From Asterella californica (lineage: Eukaryota; Streptophyta; Marchantiopsida; Marchantiales; Aytoniaceae), in contig JAYKYS010000008.1 of assembly GCA_036924285.1 (NCBI GenBank), positions 15,919,001-15,983,000 on the forward strand: 64,000 nucleotides of DNA. The letters are read 5' to 3'. The position numbers and the translations under genes were made by a program. Within the stretch, counting starts at the first letter, position 1; each line of letters opens with the position of its first letter. Positions 46,501 through 57,848 of the stretch are shown here, one piece after another. The notes beneath the pieces are model-generated. The model had not been told where the DNA came from. It made no database searches and saw nothing but the letters and a program-made list of their open reading frames with translations.

Positions 46501-49500
46501 GATCTTCGATAGCTGAGATAGAAAGCGCTTATAAAACTCAAAAAAACTAATATGAAAAATAATGATAATGTTCGTAAAGAGGCTAACAACTCACTAAGTG
46601 AAATTTAAAATTCAAATTCTAAAAGAAATATATTTATATATTCCCTTTTATTCACTTTTATATTCCAATGGGGTTTTAAGTGTATTAATTTTGAGAAATT
46701 CTTTTTATTATTTTAGGACTTTTGGTTTGAGAAGTCCAACCTGTGGTAACCAAACATGTTAGTCTTCTGGCTTTAGTAAGACCAGTGCTGGACTTACCAG
46801 AAGCATAAATCCATTGGCAAGATCTTCACTTCTGAACGACCTTCACTTCACGTCGGAGAAGGCTCCATCGGAAATTGGGGACTCTCCTCCGGTCACTCCT
46901 CACGGGGAGAACCCTGGGCGAGAACTGCAGTTCTTTTGTACGACTAATGATATATTAAAGTTTAATGGTTTATCTTCAACTAAAAGGTCGACGATAGTCC
47001 AGCTGGCACAAGATCAGCTTTGATTGATTTTGTCCAAAAATCAATATGTGCAAAAGAAATGAATTTCTCTCTCTTTTGACAATAAATTTCTACATAAACA
47101 CTTTGATAAAAGAGTTTTTAACTTTATCTGTCTAAAAACCTCGAAGTCCTATATACTAAGATATAATTATAATTCTTTCTTTCACTCTAAGACGCACTTT
47201 CACTTCTCAATACTTGCTATGTACAAACAGAATTTATCATTTAAATAGAGCCTAATAGTTTTCCATACGGTTCTAACATATAATGAAAATTTAGCAACAC
47301 CTGTATAAGTTCTTCAGATTCTTCCGTTGAATAAAAATTAGGAACCAAATGAATTTCATTTGTTATGATCTACTAAGTTAAAACCAAATTTACTTGTTAT
47401 CATTTACTAAGTAAGAGAGAATCAACTAAATTTTGATAAATAGCTATGTGTATTCTTAATCGTCCAGAAGATACAATCATAAGTAGCTTAAACTAGATTT
47501 GCAAATCCAGTCATTTTCAGGTTCAGATATCTCCAAAAATCTTTTCGGAAACTTGACTATCAGAATTTCAAAATTCCAAAAGATGAAATCTCCAAAACAT
47601 AATCTAGTATTTAACGTTCTGAGAAAAAAGAAATGTTTTATTTTGAAAATATTTCTATTCATATTTTCACTCTGTACTATATGATCACATAATAGCCTTG
47701 GTAAATTCAAATAATGAAAAATTGATCAATTCTAAGCCATGCTGTTAAAAAAATTCATGTATGTGTCACTTACTTCCCAAGTTGATTTCCACTTAATCTT
47801 TAGAGTAACTGAGTTTCTTTCTCATTGATGGGATCTCTGGAGTTCATTATAGTGATTTCGAATTCTTTTATTTTATTCTCAAATACTAATTTTTATTATG
47901 TAATTTCCCCGATAACAATAAACTGTAAAGAGACAAATTCCTCTGACTGCATTGTCATCTTACCTAGAGCTTCCTGCACATGCTCCTTAGATCCTATATA
48001 TCACCGAAGCGGCAGAGGGACATTGAGCAAGTGGATCCTCTTCCTGCTCCTCCCCTTCCGGTGCGCCACGTGAGGAGAGAGAGTAGAGAAGGCCGGCCGT
48101 CCTTCCTTTGTGCCCAGGTCCTCGAGCGCTGGACCAAATATGTTTCTCCTGCAGTGATGTTGTTCTCTTGGAGTTGGTAGCCGTAGCGCGGTCTGACTCC
48201 CGTGATGCTCTTGATCAAGGCTTCCATAGCCAGAACACTCGTCGACTATGTACTCAGTCCTGTGAGGTTTTTGATGCTTTGCTTCCTCTCATTACTTTTG
48301 CTACATTGTCAATCGGAACTCTTTAACTGTTTCTTTGCAGATAGAGCCAGTCACCGAAGCGGGTTCGACTCCCACTGTGGCATCTGTAAGGTTATGGCGT
48401 CCTTCTGTTCCTTACTGAACTTGCACTACGTTTAGAGGCTAATCCTGGTACAAAAAATCCCCTAGGAAGCCGTGGCCATGGCCATCTCGTTGCGGCTAGT
48501 TCCTGGGGATGCTACATCGAACTAATCCTATTTTAAAGAACTCCAAGCGGAAACTAGCTCAGTAAGTTTTGATTATTCATTCCGATTCGTTTTCTAGACA
48601 TGTCAGAAATACATTAAGAAACCATTCCTAATACTCAAGTATTATATCGTTGGGTTCACGAGTTGCAGCGAGAGTACAGAGTAAGCTGCAATTGCACCAG
48701 AGACTGTCTGTGTATATATATCATGAACAGGTTCCGATTTAGTAGGGTTTAGTTGGACCAGATTGACTCGTGAATTACTCAAAATGCCACGTGCTTGAAA
48801 GTTAACGATTCTACGACTGTACTTAGAAGCACTTACGAGAGACAATGCCTCTATCAAACTCGGAGTAGTCATTAGTGATAAAGTGGTTGCCGTTTTGAGT
48901 TTTCTCTTACTCCAGTCAAGGAGGAGTTAGCATTATCAAGTAGGTGGTCTAAATGAGTTCGTCAGTTGTTTGACTCATTAACATTCGTACTTAAATTTAA
49001 CTCATCACGTTCTTCTTTATGTTTCAGTGTATTGAAGCAACAGGATGAAGTTCTCGAACCTCTACACAAACGACAGACAGAAGTTGAATGATTGAATCTA
49101 TGCGTTTCTTTGTGTATGAGTTCGGAGCTTACTATTAGGTAGTATTTAGGTTTAGAGACATAATACCTTCTTCACATGTCTTCACTACTTGGAACTTCTC
49201 CACTACGTTCGTATTCCTATGGTCTGAATTACATACAAGCCTGGCAAGAATAATAGGAATCATGGCACGAATGCAAGAAGTACAGCTTGCTTCTTGCAGC
49301 TTCAGTATCCACCGCTAGGTATGCCTCTCCTTTATGACGTCCAACTAGGCCAATGACACTAACGGTATATACTCATGGAGATGTGTTGTCCACAGAAATA
49401 CTGTAGGGAACTGTAATAAATGCTTACGAAACCCGGACACGACTCACGAGATACTGGACTCATCCTCTACAGAACACAGTCAAGTTCTTCAGTGAACAGA

Positions 49501-50935
49501 CTGTCGAGCAGTGGTGTGAACTCTAGCTCCGAACAAAGTCCGATCCACAAAAAGAAACCGCGTGCCAATCACTGAGGACAAAAGTGGCTTCATGGAAAGT
49601 TGACCTCGGAAGAAGCCCTTTTCTCGATGAGCAGGGACTGCCTGATTGGAAGCTTGAACAGTTATCTATAGACTCTTCCTTTTGGGTCAATTAGAAGACA
49701 ACTACTCTGACTGTATACCTCTCATCAGGTACCAGCTTGCATAGAGTGTTAGTGGAATGTAGATGGAAGTGCGTCCAGTAGGTGTGATGGGTGCTCCTTC
49801 CTAAAGTGTGACTGACAGACAGGCCTAACAACACGGAGCGGAAAAGGTAATTGACATAAGCGGCCATGCTCACCATGTGCGAGAGAACAATAAACAGTCC
49901 AGTGATGAGCTCCAGCACTGCACTTTTCGAAATTTAGACCCCAGCTTCCTTCCCTGATTGCACTGACTGCACCTGCTCGATCATCGATGATTCTCAACGC
50001 TGAACCAAGCTAGTCTTGCCATTTGAGGCCTGCCGAATTTGCTGCAGCTTGCTTTCTTTGAACATATGAATTATCCACCGATTCAAGGCCTACTCCCATC
50101 GCACCGTTTCTCGTTTCTCGGATCCATAACTTTTTGTATTCGTTTTATATTACGGTTTCCAATCATCATAGTAACCGACCTTCGGCAGTAATCAGCACTT
50201 CGAGGTGACATCAGAATGGGATCTTTTGGATTAATTAAACTCTCAACCAAATATTGAATGAAAAGTAAATTATCAGTAATGCTAATTTATAGGATAACAG
50301 CAATGCTGCAGTATCTAGAGTGGGTTGTGATATAAATCAGACCCCACGATTTGGATTAATTGATGCTATGGTCGGGTTAGACTCAGTTAGCTTTTTGCGT
50401 CCATGTCATAAGCATTAGGTATTTTATTTAATAAACTTCCTAGAAGATCCCAACAAATCAACCATATTTTCATAATATTCTCAACGATGCATTTCTTTTC
50501 TTGTCGAATTGTGTTAGATGTTTTTTCAACTCTACATTTTTTTTCTTTGAATTATCTAGTGTGTATTTAATCTTACCGATTGATTATAGAAATAATTAGA
50601 TCGAGTCTTATTCACCTTCTCGGCCATTTCATCCTAGTATAGTTCACAATGTTATCTTTGTACTTTCCAATAGAGTCCAAATTCCTCTTTGTCGACGAAG
50701 TTGACTCACATGAGCTACACTTTTGAGAAGCTGGAATCGAACTGGTGATCTGCACTTTCTATACCTCAGTCTCACTGTCGTTTGCTCACAGATGCTCCAA
50801 CAGGACATGATCAAACAGAAAATAATTTCAAATGAAAATTTATTCTTCATCTAAAGAATGAAAATCCTGAAAAAAAAACGATTCATCAATTTTGACCTGA
50901 AGTTTTCTGTAACACATTCTCTAACTTCTTTGCAT
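46501..50935. other. Intergenic DNA, no gene recognised
   Basis: AT-rich with a balanced island at 48.0-48.5 kb. Frames of 60-82 codons there overlap on both strands. At 50700-50790 (minus) an AGTTCGATTCC box B-like motif follows a tRNA-like stretch. Nothing can be assigned with confidence. Confidence 0.45.
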
Positions 50936-50939
50936 ATTT

Positions 50940-51205
50940 ACCTCTTCCATCAGAAGATGATGGAGGAGGCTAATATGCATGCTGGATCAACTCCGAGAAC
51001 TTTGCTCGCTTAATGATATCGAGAATATATGTAAGTGTTAAGTAAAAAATATATACTAATTAGATATAAAGAATTGAAATATTTTATAAATATTATTTGT
51101 TACCCATGCCTGGAAATGCAAGAAGAGTAGGAGATAACTCATAAGTATTGCCCTCAGTGTCGCGCTTCAGAAGGTACAAGTCCGGGAGTCCACAGTCGTT
51201 AATAC
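50940..51205. repeat. Composite dispersed repeat (copy 4)
   Basis: ATATGCATGCTGGATCAACT, ACTTTGCTCGCTTAATG and CATGCCTGGAAATGCAAGAA followed by AGAGTAGGAGATAACTCATA match 10865-11090 (GTATGCTGGATAAACTCC, TTTTTCTCGCTTATG, GCATGCCTGAAAACATGGA) in order. Confidence 0.7.
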
Positions 51206-51404
51206 GTTAATCTACTGTGATGTTAATTTAATTCGATTTGACATCTCAACATTCAATTCGAGCTCCAGCAAGTTCAGAGTGCACTCAATAGCAAGATTGT
51301 AGTAGTATGACATCTTATTAGCACTCTAGATCACTCTAAAGACAAGTGGTCGATGCTTTGGAGCTCCAAGATGAGGTAGAAAACCTAAAACAAAATTGTA
51401 GAAT

Positions 51405-51660
51405 GAGCTTCTAAAGCTCCTTGTGAGTTAGTTTTTGATGTGAAGTTAAGATTTGTGATGCGAGTTGCATCGCAAAACCTAATGATCAACTGTGATGCTA
51501 ATTGCATCACAGTTTGGCCGTTAGGAATTTTTCTTAACAATAAACTTGCGGTGATATTTGCATCGCAATTGCAATGCATTTACCATCGCAAGTAATTGTG
51601 TGATAGAAACCGAATCACAATTTGTGATGCAGTTTCTCCCGCAAATAAAACTTTTTAAAA
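51405..51660. repeat. Cluster of GTGATGC / GCATCAC palindromes
   Basis: AACTGTGATGC...GCATCACAGTT (arms of 11), TTGTGATGCGAGTTGCATCG, GGTGATATTTGCATCGCAA and AATCACAATTTGTGATGC are packed into 250 bases. Clusters of short inverted motifs like this are common in subterminal regions of CACTA elements. A CACTA-like gene lies downstream on the same strand (inference). Confidence 0.65.
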
Positions 51661-52029
51661 CTTTTTTTAGGTTTTTATTAGGCTAACTAGTTTATGATAA
51701 AATCGTATTATAAGTTTTTCCAATAATATTATATGTTTCAGCTCGTACTACTTTGTTTCTGTGTGTGTATTTTGACTTAAGTCATGTATGGTAGTTGTAT
51801 TTATTATATTTATTTTTGACTATTAATGTACATTACCATGATGTGTTCACGTGATATTTTAAGATTTGGTAATTTAAGATACACACATTAAAATAATTTA
51901 TTGTTAATATTTTGATTTAATGTTATGTATTGAAGGATGAAGTTTGGTTTGTGTATTATGTTGTTTAAGAATTTAAAATTTAATATCATATGTCCATACT
52001 ACGCTCATTTTCTTTTACTGTGGTTGTTT

Positions 52030-53860
52030 CTAGCAGCTTGACTAACGATGTGAGAGAGGTCTGTCTTGTAGTGCACCATCTCATGATGATTCATCAAGAA
52101 CATCTTTTGATTATAATTTCAGTTCTCGATCTGCATCTGCAGTGAGAGAACTAGATACCAGACGTCCTCATGTTGTCCCACTGATGAACAAGGCCATTTG
52201 TCATTGTATGAGAGCAGATGAGGACGATATGATGGTGTCGGTTCATCCAAGACCTCAAGCCAACGACCACCAAAGGTTTTTAATACAGATGCTCATCATA
52301 GTGCTATTCCTCGATCGTCAATTGCACATGTGTTGGATGTGGATAGAGCTATGGACGCATTACGATGATCTACGTTAGGTTCTACTCCAAGACATGATGA
52401 TAGGAGAATAGCCTTGGAGGTGTTTAGGAGGTCAGTTCTAGATTTATCATTTTTTTTCCGTCGTCTCTCATCTCGTCGAATGTCATAGAGAGGGCTCTAC
52501 ATGCTTTTAGGAGGTCTGCCTTAGGTGATATGTGTTGTGCGCATACACATTGCTACCTAACATATCGATGTCAGAGGTACACCACACATACACATAACAT
52601 ATGGACGATGTCATATACATACACAAATGTACCACAATAATCTGAACAGAGAAATTATCATCTCCAACACTGCAACAAAGATTACTCACAAACGGTCAAG
52701 CCAAACCCACTCTATGCTCGAAGAGAATTCAGGTTACACTCAACTAGACTATCCACCATAGCTTGGAGCTTGAAGGCTCAACTTGAAGAACTAAGACCTC
52801 CAAGCCCTACTTGCGAAGTATACCCCTAGTGGGCTATCCCACCAACTCGCCCTAACGGCACTAACGACCTTACCGGGATTCGTCACTCCGCACTCGGTCA
52901 ACCTAGCCGAGGTGCCCAAACTAACGTGACATATGCACAAACCTTCTTCTTCGTATATATCTTCTCCCATTGCTCTAGGATATTCAGGATCTTAATTAGA
53001 GCATTTATTAGAAGGTGATTCTTCTACTCGCGAATATGACTCTCAATCCACAGAGATAGATGATATATCTGAGATGCGGGATAGAGAGGATGAGAAGTTT
53101 GTTGTGAGGTTATTTGATGATGAGATGTTTATTTGACCACCACCACATTGCTCTCATATGTCTATCGAGACACCTGAAGTACATAAGGAGGAAAGACGCA
53201 CACGTGTTAAGACGGCTCCACGTTTTGACAGGTCGGATAGTTTGATAATTGTTAGGAGACACGGTGATGTCACACTAAGAGGACGTCTAGTTGAGGTCTT
53301 CTGCGAGTTCCATCCTTCACTTTATGACAAGTCTAGTGAGATCCATATTGGTGTGGAGGTTGTGTGAGGTCGTAGATGGATTGTGAGACAGAGCTCCTTG
53401 GGTACTTGTGCAACATTGGGAGTGTTTGCGTGTGAAGACATCATTATATCTCTAAGCACGAGTCCAGATCAGTGGCTCGTCTTGTTCTCTATTGTGATCT
53501 GATCTATTTTTGAGATCACTGATAGATTTTAGCGAGGGTGCACTCATCATTTTGTGCATATCTTTTGAGTGTGGATGATTTCAAGATAGTGGTGTTCTAC
53601 AATAAGACCTTCATTATTGTGATGGTGATCCAGTGAGGTCATCAAACCTTGCTGGATACATCAACAACATCACGAACATCATTCGGTCAAAGAGGAGACT
53701 GAATGAGCAGTGCGTGCATATAGAAGGACCACGCGTCGAGTATGGTTGTAGGTCTATGGAGTTCCACATCATCACAATGGTCATGAGATCCATTTTCGTC
53801 AGCGAGTTATTAGCTAGATATCCTTATGGTGATCTTGGGACCTAACGTATACTTCCATCA
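52030..53860 (+). pseudogene. Broken coding remnant, probably of a transposon, interrupted by a solo LTR
   Basis: Coding-like blocks on the plus strand: one with RELDTRRPHVVPLMNKAICH (52142-52378), one with RRTRVKTAPRFDRSDSLIIV and GRLVEVFCEFHPSLYDKS (53158-53367), and one with GPRVEYGCRSMEFHIITMVM (53633-53845). I do not recognise the family. The solo LTR at 52533-52931 sits inside it, and the gypsy element starts at its end. CACTA transposase sequence continues on the same strand beyond the gypsy element, so this may be the upstream part of one CACTA element. Confidence 0.35.
52533..52931. mobile_element. Solo LTR of the gypsy family
   Basis: 399 bp starting TGTTGTGCGCATACACAT and ending CTAACGTGACA. 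It is flanked by the 4-bp duplication TATG (52529-52532 and 52932-52935). It aligns along its whole length with 53933-54322. It is the product of LTR-LTR recombination that removed the internal region. Confidence 0.92.
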
Positions 53861-53932
53861 TAATATTGATATGTTGTAAAGTAGGATTTTGGATATGTCT
53901 TATGATTTATAAGTTATTATGATGTCGTGCGC

Positions 53933-54322
53933 ATACACATCGCTACACAACATACATCGCTGTCAGAGGTACACCACACATACACATAACACATGGACGA
54001 TGTCATACACATACACAAGTGTACCACAATAATCTGAATAGAGAAATTACCATCTCCAACACTACAACACTGATTACTCACAAATGGTCAAGCCAAACCC
54101 ACTCTAAACGCGAAGAGAATCCGAGTTACACTCAACTAGACTATCCACCATAGCCTGGAGCTTGAAGACTCAACTCGAAGAACTAAGGCCTCCAAGCCCT
54201 ACCTGCGAAGTATATCCCTAGTGAGCTCTCTCACCAACTCGCCCTAACGGCACTAACGGCCTTATCGGGATGCGCCACTTCGCACTCGGTCAACCTAGCC
54301 GAGGTACCAAACTGACGTGACA
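53933..54322 (-). repeat. Left LTR (3' LTR of the gypsy element)
   Basis: 390 bp, TGTCGTGCGCATAC to CTGACGTGACA, homologous to the solo LTR at 52.5 kb. Its end is not next to the polypurine tract, because a second LTR start follows two bases later. Confidence 0.88.
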
Positions 54323-54324
54323 GC

Positions 54325-54428
54325 TGTCGTGCGCATACACATCGCTACACAACATACATCGCTGTCAGAGATACACCACACATACACATAACATGGACGA
54401 TGTCATACACATACACAAGTGTACCACA
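54325..54428 (-). repeat. Extra partial LTR copy next to the polypurine tract
   Basis: 104 bp repeating the first 104-106 bp of the LTR (TGTCGTGCGCATAC to GTGTACCACA), separated from the complete LTR by GC. The stretch ATCGCCCCCCTA follows, which on the minus strand is a G-rich run suited to a polypurine tract. Confidence 0.85.
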
Positions 54429-54441
54429 ATCGCCCCCCTAA
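54429..54441 (-). promoter_or_regulatory. Candidate polypurine tract
   Basis: The minus strand reads TTAGGGGGGCGAT immediately before LTR sequence starting TGTGGTACAC. Position and base content fit the plus-strand DNA priming site of an LTR element. Confidence 0.6.
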
Positions 54442-54601
54442 CTGACGGTTAGGTCCCTCTAACCCCAGATAGCTCTATATCCCAACTACGTGATATACAC
54501 CTTCATGGGTGTAAGGATCAGGAGGCCGGATGCTACATCGTCCGATCGTTAGTCGCCTGTCTGCAATCCATACCACGCAAAGATCTAATCGACTATCCCT
54601 G

Positions 54602-55901
54602 CTATATACATCGAGGACAAACCCACCGTCCAGTAGGAACGACACTGAGAGATGGAGTCAAACATGACATGTGTCAACCTCTCGAACAACCATCACACAC
54701 CAACATACGGGCTGCTCCACCAGCAGACCCACACAACATACACCTCAAGCCCGCGCGTACAACTGCTAAGCTTGGGTCAACGATACCATCAATGTTGGAA
54801 AGATAACATGGCGCGCAATTACGCACATGATCCTTCCACACAACACCATCACGGCCCTCTAACATGAGTACTCCAGAAGGTAACACCTCACGCACTCGTA
54901 CAATAGTGCACCCTGCGGTCACATCCAACGTCATCGGTGCAGTCTGCTGTAGATAGATATAATCGTCAGGATGAAACCTGCGAATCGACGGTCGATAACC
55001 TCCTCCTCTGATAGTCACATATCACAACGTGTCTCTATGCTGAGCAATCGCTAAGTTCTCAAAAGCCATAGACATAACTCTCCGAAATGTCTCTGCTCGT
55101 TGAGAACATACTCTCACCCACATATCTGAGTCATCAAGGTCCAGCACCTCAGCAGAATCACGACGAATGGCCGAAGGTAGATCTGGATCTCAGCCATACA
55201 ATAGAAAATACGGTGAGAAGGAAGCCAAAGACGCTTGTCGGCTGAAACGGTAACCCATAGCCAACCATGGTAACTGCACATCCCAGTCTCCCAAGTGGCC
55301 CTTCTGCAAGCCATACTTGCGCAATCTTCTCTTCACCGTCTGAACTACCCTCTCCGCCAAACCATCCGCCTCAGGATGATCTCGAGATGTAGTCCGATGA
55401 TCAATCAGCGCCAGAAATCACACAAGGCCTGAAACTCACCAAGGAACTCTGTACCTTGGTCGGTCAGCACTTCAGTTGGTGCTTCAAAACGACTCAGCAC
55501 TCGATCTAAGAACGCGTAAGCTGTCTTTTCACTCGACTTGTCTGATAATGTCATCAACTCAATCCACTTGGAGAAGTGCTCCACCATCACCAACACATAC
55601 CGATGGTGACGTACGGTCAACGGTAAGGGTCCCGCAAAATCCAAACTCCAACGGTAACCCAACCCCATAATCGGTAAGGGGTGTAACTGTGGAGTAGGAG
55701 GCATTAAACGATGCTCGTACTCGATCACAAACCACACATCGTGCGACAAACTGTTGCACATCGACGTGCATACCACGCCATCAATACTGTCCTTGGAGTA
55801 AGCTATGCGTACGCTTCACTCCAAAATGTCCCAACTCCTCATGGGCATGTCGTACTAACTGTACCCTCTAGGACGGATGTGGCACTATCCGTACTCTCTC
55901 A
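54602..55901 (-). pseudogene. Gypsy integrase with C-terminal PHD finger, decayed
   Basis: Read from 55901 down. A zinc-binding HHCC region (VRHAHEELGHFG, then CVVCDRV) is at about 55862-55710. The catalytic core has LDFAGPL, LTDQGTEFLGEF and ADGLAERVVQT as the D, D and E sites (about 55650-55350). A C-terminal region follows, then a C4HC3 PHD finger at about 54742-54608: CMLCGS, MLVCDGCSRG, HMSC and RWVCPRC. Stops occur near 55865, 55781, 55196, 55021 and inside the PHD finger (54674-54676), with frameshifts near 55690 and 55405. Integrase joins element DNA to the genome. PHD fingers usually read histone H3 tails, so this one may have guided target choice (inference). Confidence 0.85.
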
Positions 55902-57701
55902 TCACCCCCACACTCGAAGTACATGTTGTCCTTCTCGTCGAAATATCTTCGCTCGTTGAAGGACACGATCTCGCTCCTTGGCACTTACTGTGCCTACTAC
56001 CACACCAGTACGTAGATACTCCATCACGGTCACATCATCATGGATATCTCGCTGGTCTGCAACACCATCTCCACCCTCAGGATCTGGAGACTCATCATCT
56101 ACTCTCTGACCAGAAAAAGATACGACTTGGCCCTCCATACTAGAGTTCATGGCCAACACACAAAGAAAGGCAGATGCATGCCACCCTGGCACTATCTCCT
56201 CATCAACCTCGTCATGCCATCGAGTCCCAGTCTGATCCTGCTGACTCGTGCACGGGTTGCGACTCAACCCATTGGAATCTAGGTTTGCAACTCCCGGTCT
56301 ATGCACTACCTGGAAGTCATACTCCTGTAAGATCAGAGCCCATCGTGCAAGCTTCCCTGTAAGCTTGTCGGACTCCATCAACCACTTGAGCGGTTGGTGA
56401 TCAGTGATGAGAGTAAAGGGGTTCTCAAACAGATAACATCGAAAGTGTGCAACAGCCCACACTGCCGCCAAACACTCTCCCTCATACGAACTATACCTCG
56501 CCTCCGCTGAATTGTTGGAGCGACTGGCATACGCCACCACGAACTCCTTTTTCTCATCATCATGCTGAGTCAGCACTGCTCCAAGTCCCAACATACTCCA
56601 ATCGGTGTGCAGTTGAAAAGGACGTCCCCTAACGGGTCTCCTCAAGATGGGAGCAGATGTCAACCTATCCTTGAGCTCTACAAAAGCTCGCTCCTGCTCA
56701 TCTCCCCACTGCCACTCCTGGTCCACCTTCATCAGCTTGGTCAACGGCTTCGCAATTGCACTAAATCCCTTCACGTACCGACGATAAAAGTTCGTCAAAC
56801 CAACAAATGCTCGAACTCGACTCACATCTGTGAGACGCGGGATACGTGCAATAGCCTCAACCTTCGTCTGTTGAACACCCAATCCACTTGGATAGATAGT
56901 GTGGTCCAGATACTCTACCAACTCCTGGAAGAATTTACACTTCCCATGGTGTAACTTCAACCCATGAGCTCTCAACCGCTCAAACACATCCCGTAAGTGT
57001 CTCTCGTGCTCCTCCACTGTAGCACTATAGACTAAGATGTCGTCAATATAACATCTGACAAAGTCCAATCCTGCTAGGATTCTGTCCATCACCCTTTGGA
57101 ACTCAGCAGGGGCGTTCTTCAACCCAAATGGTAAGAACCGCCACTGATACAAACAATCCTTGCCGTGAGAGTCAATTCCCCAGAATGTTGTCTTGGACTT
57201 ATCTTCTTCTCTCACTGGCAACTGATGATACCCTGCTCGAAGATCCAAAGTACTAAAGACCTTCACATGCTCCACTGCATCAAAGATCTCCTCAGGTGTC
57301 GGCATGGCATACTTATCGGACTTCGTCTGCCGATTGATAAGACGATAGTCCCCACACATCCGTCTATCTGTGTAGTTGCCATACATATCCTTCTTGGCTG
57401 GCATAACTGTGGCAGATGCATACTCTCCATGCGACATCTCCACCAACCCAACCTCCAACAAGTCTTGAGTCCTACTCTGGATCAAGGCTCTTTCCATGTC
57501 ACTGTATCTGTAAGGACGTCGAAAGATTGACGTGTCATTAGCCAAGTCGATCCGTATACCAGGTCCCTTCAAGGTACCCAAATCCTTCATACTGAAGGCA
57601 AAACAATTCCTGTAACTATTCAGGAATCTTTGGACTCTTCGTCTCTCCTCTCCTATAAGCTTGGGTCCGATCTCCGACTCCCAAGTATCCTCTGTCACCA
57701 T
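55902..57701 (-). CDS. Gypsy reverse transcriptase and RNase H, still open
   Basis: 599 codons without a stop, the best-preserved part of pol. RT motifs: MCGDYRLINRQT (near residue 115), FSTLDLRAGYHQL (149-161), FLPFGLKNAPAEFQRVM (189-205) and the catalytic CYIDDILVY (217-225). RNase H: HTDWSMLGLGAVL (365-377), YEGECLAAVWAVAHF (406-420) and LITDHQPLKWLM (431-442). In gypsy elements these copy the RNA into DNA and remove the RNA strand. The frame is shared with the methyltransferase upstream, across stops at 57849-57851 and about 57735. The listed start is simply the first Met after those stops and not a natural start. Confidence 0.92.
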   Translation of the reverse strand: MVTEDTWESEIGPKLIGEERRRVQRFLNSYRNCFAFSMKDLGTLKGPGIRIDLANDTSIFRRPYRYSDMERALIQSRTQDLLEVGLVEMSHGEYASATVMPAKKDMYGNYTDRRMCGDYRLINRQTKSDKYAMPTPEEIFDAVEHVKVFSTLDLRAGYHQLPVREEDKSKTTFWGIDSHGKDCLYQWRFLPFGLKNAPAEFQRVMDRILAGLDFVRCYIDDILVYSATVEEHERHLRDVFERLRAHGLKLHHGKCKFFQELVEYLDHTIYPSGLGVQQTKVEAIARIPRLTDVSRVRAFVGLTNFYRRYVKGFSAIAKPLTKLMKVDQEWQWGDEQERAFVELKDRLTSAPILRRPVRGRPFQLHTDWSMLGLGAVLTQHDDEKKEFVVAYASRSNNSAEARYSSYEGECLAAVWAVAHFRCYLFENPFTLITDHQPLKWLMESDKLTGKLARWALILQEYDFQVVHRPGVANLDSNGLSRNPCTSQQDQTGTRWHDEVDEEIVPGWHASAFLCVLAMNSSMEGQVVSFSGQRVDDESPDPEGGDGVADQRDIHDDVTVMEYLRTGVVVGTVSAKERDRVLQRAKIFRREGQHVLRVWG

Positions 57702-57848
57702 GCTAGAGGTAGAAGACGAAGTCGTTGATTGCTATCTTGCAGCCTCTGGAGCAGTTTCCTTCTGCTCACCACCCACAACCTCCACCGCTACTGTGCGAAA
57801 AACTTCTGCAGTTCTAGTTGCAAGCTCCACACTCTCTCCTATGACATC

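Noticed and set aside
48350..48385. GGGTTCGACTCCCACTGTGG as a tRNA gene
   Set aside because: Box B is good, but no matching acceptor stem, anticodon arm or box A lies upstream at the right distance.
55711..56954. Plus-strand frames of 60-130 codons across the gypsy pol region
   Set aside because: They are antisense shadows of the RT, RNase H and integrase coding sequence.
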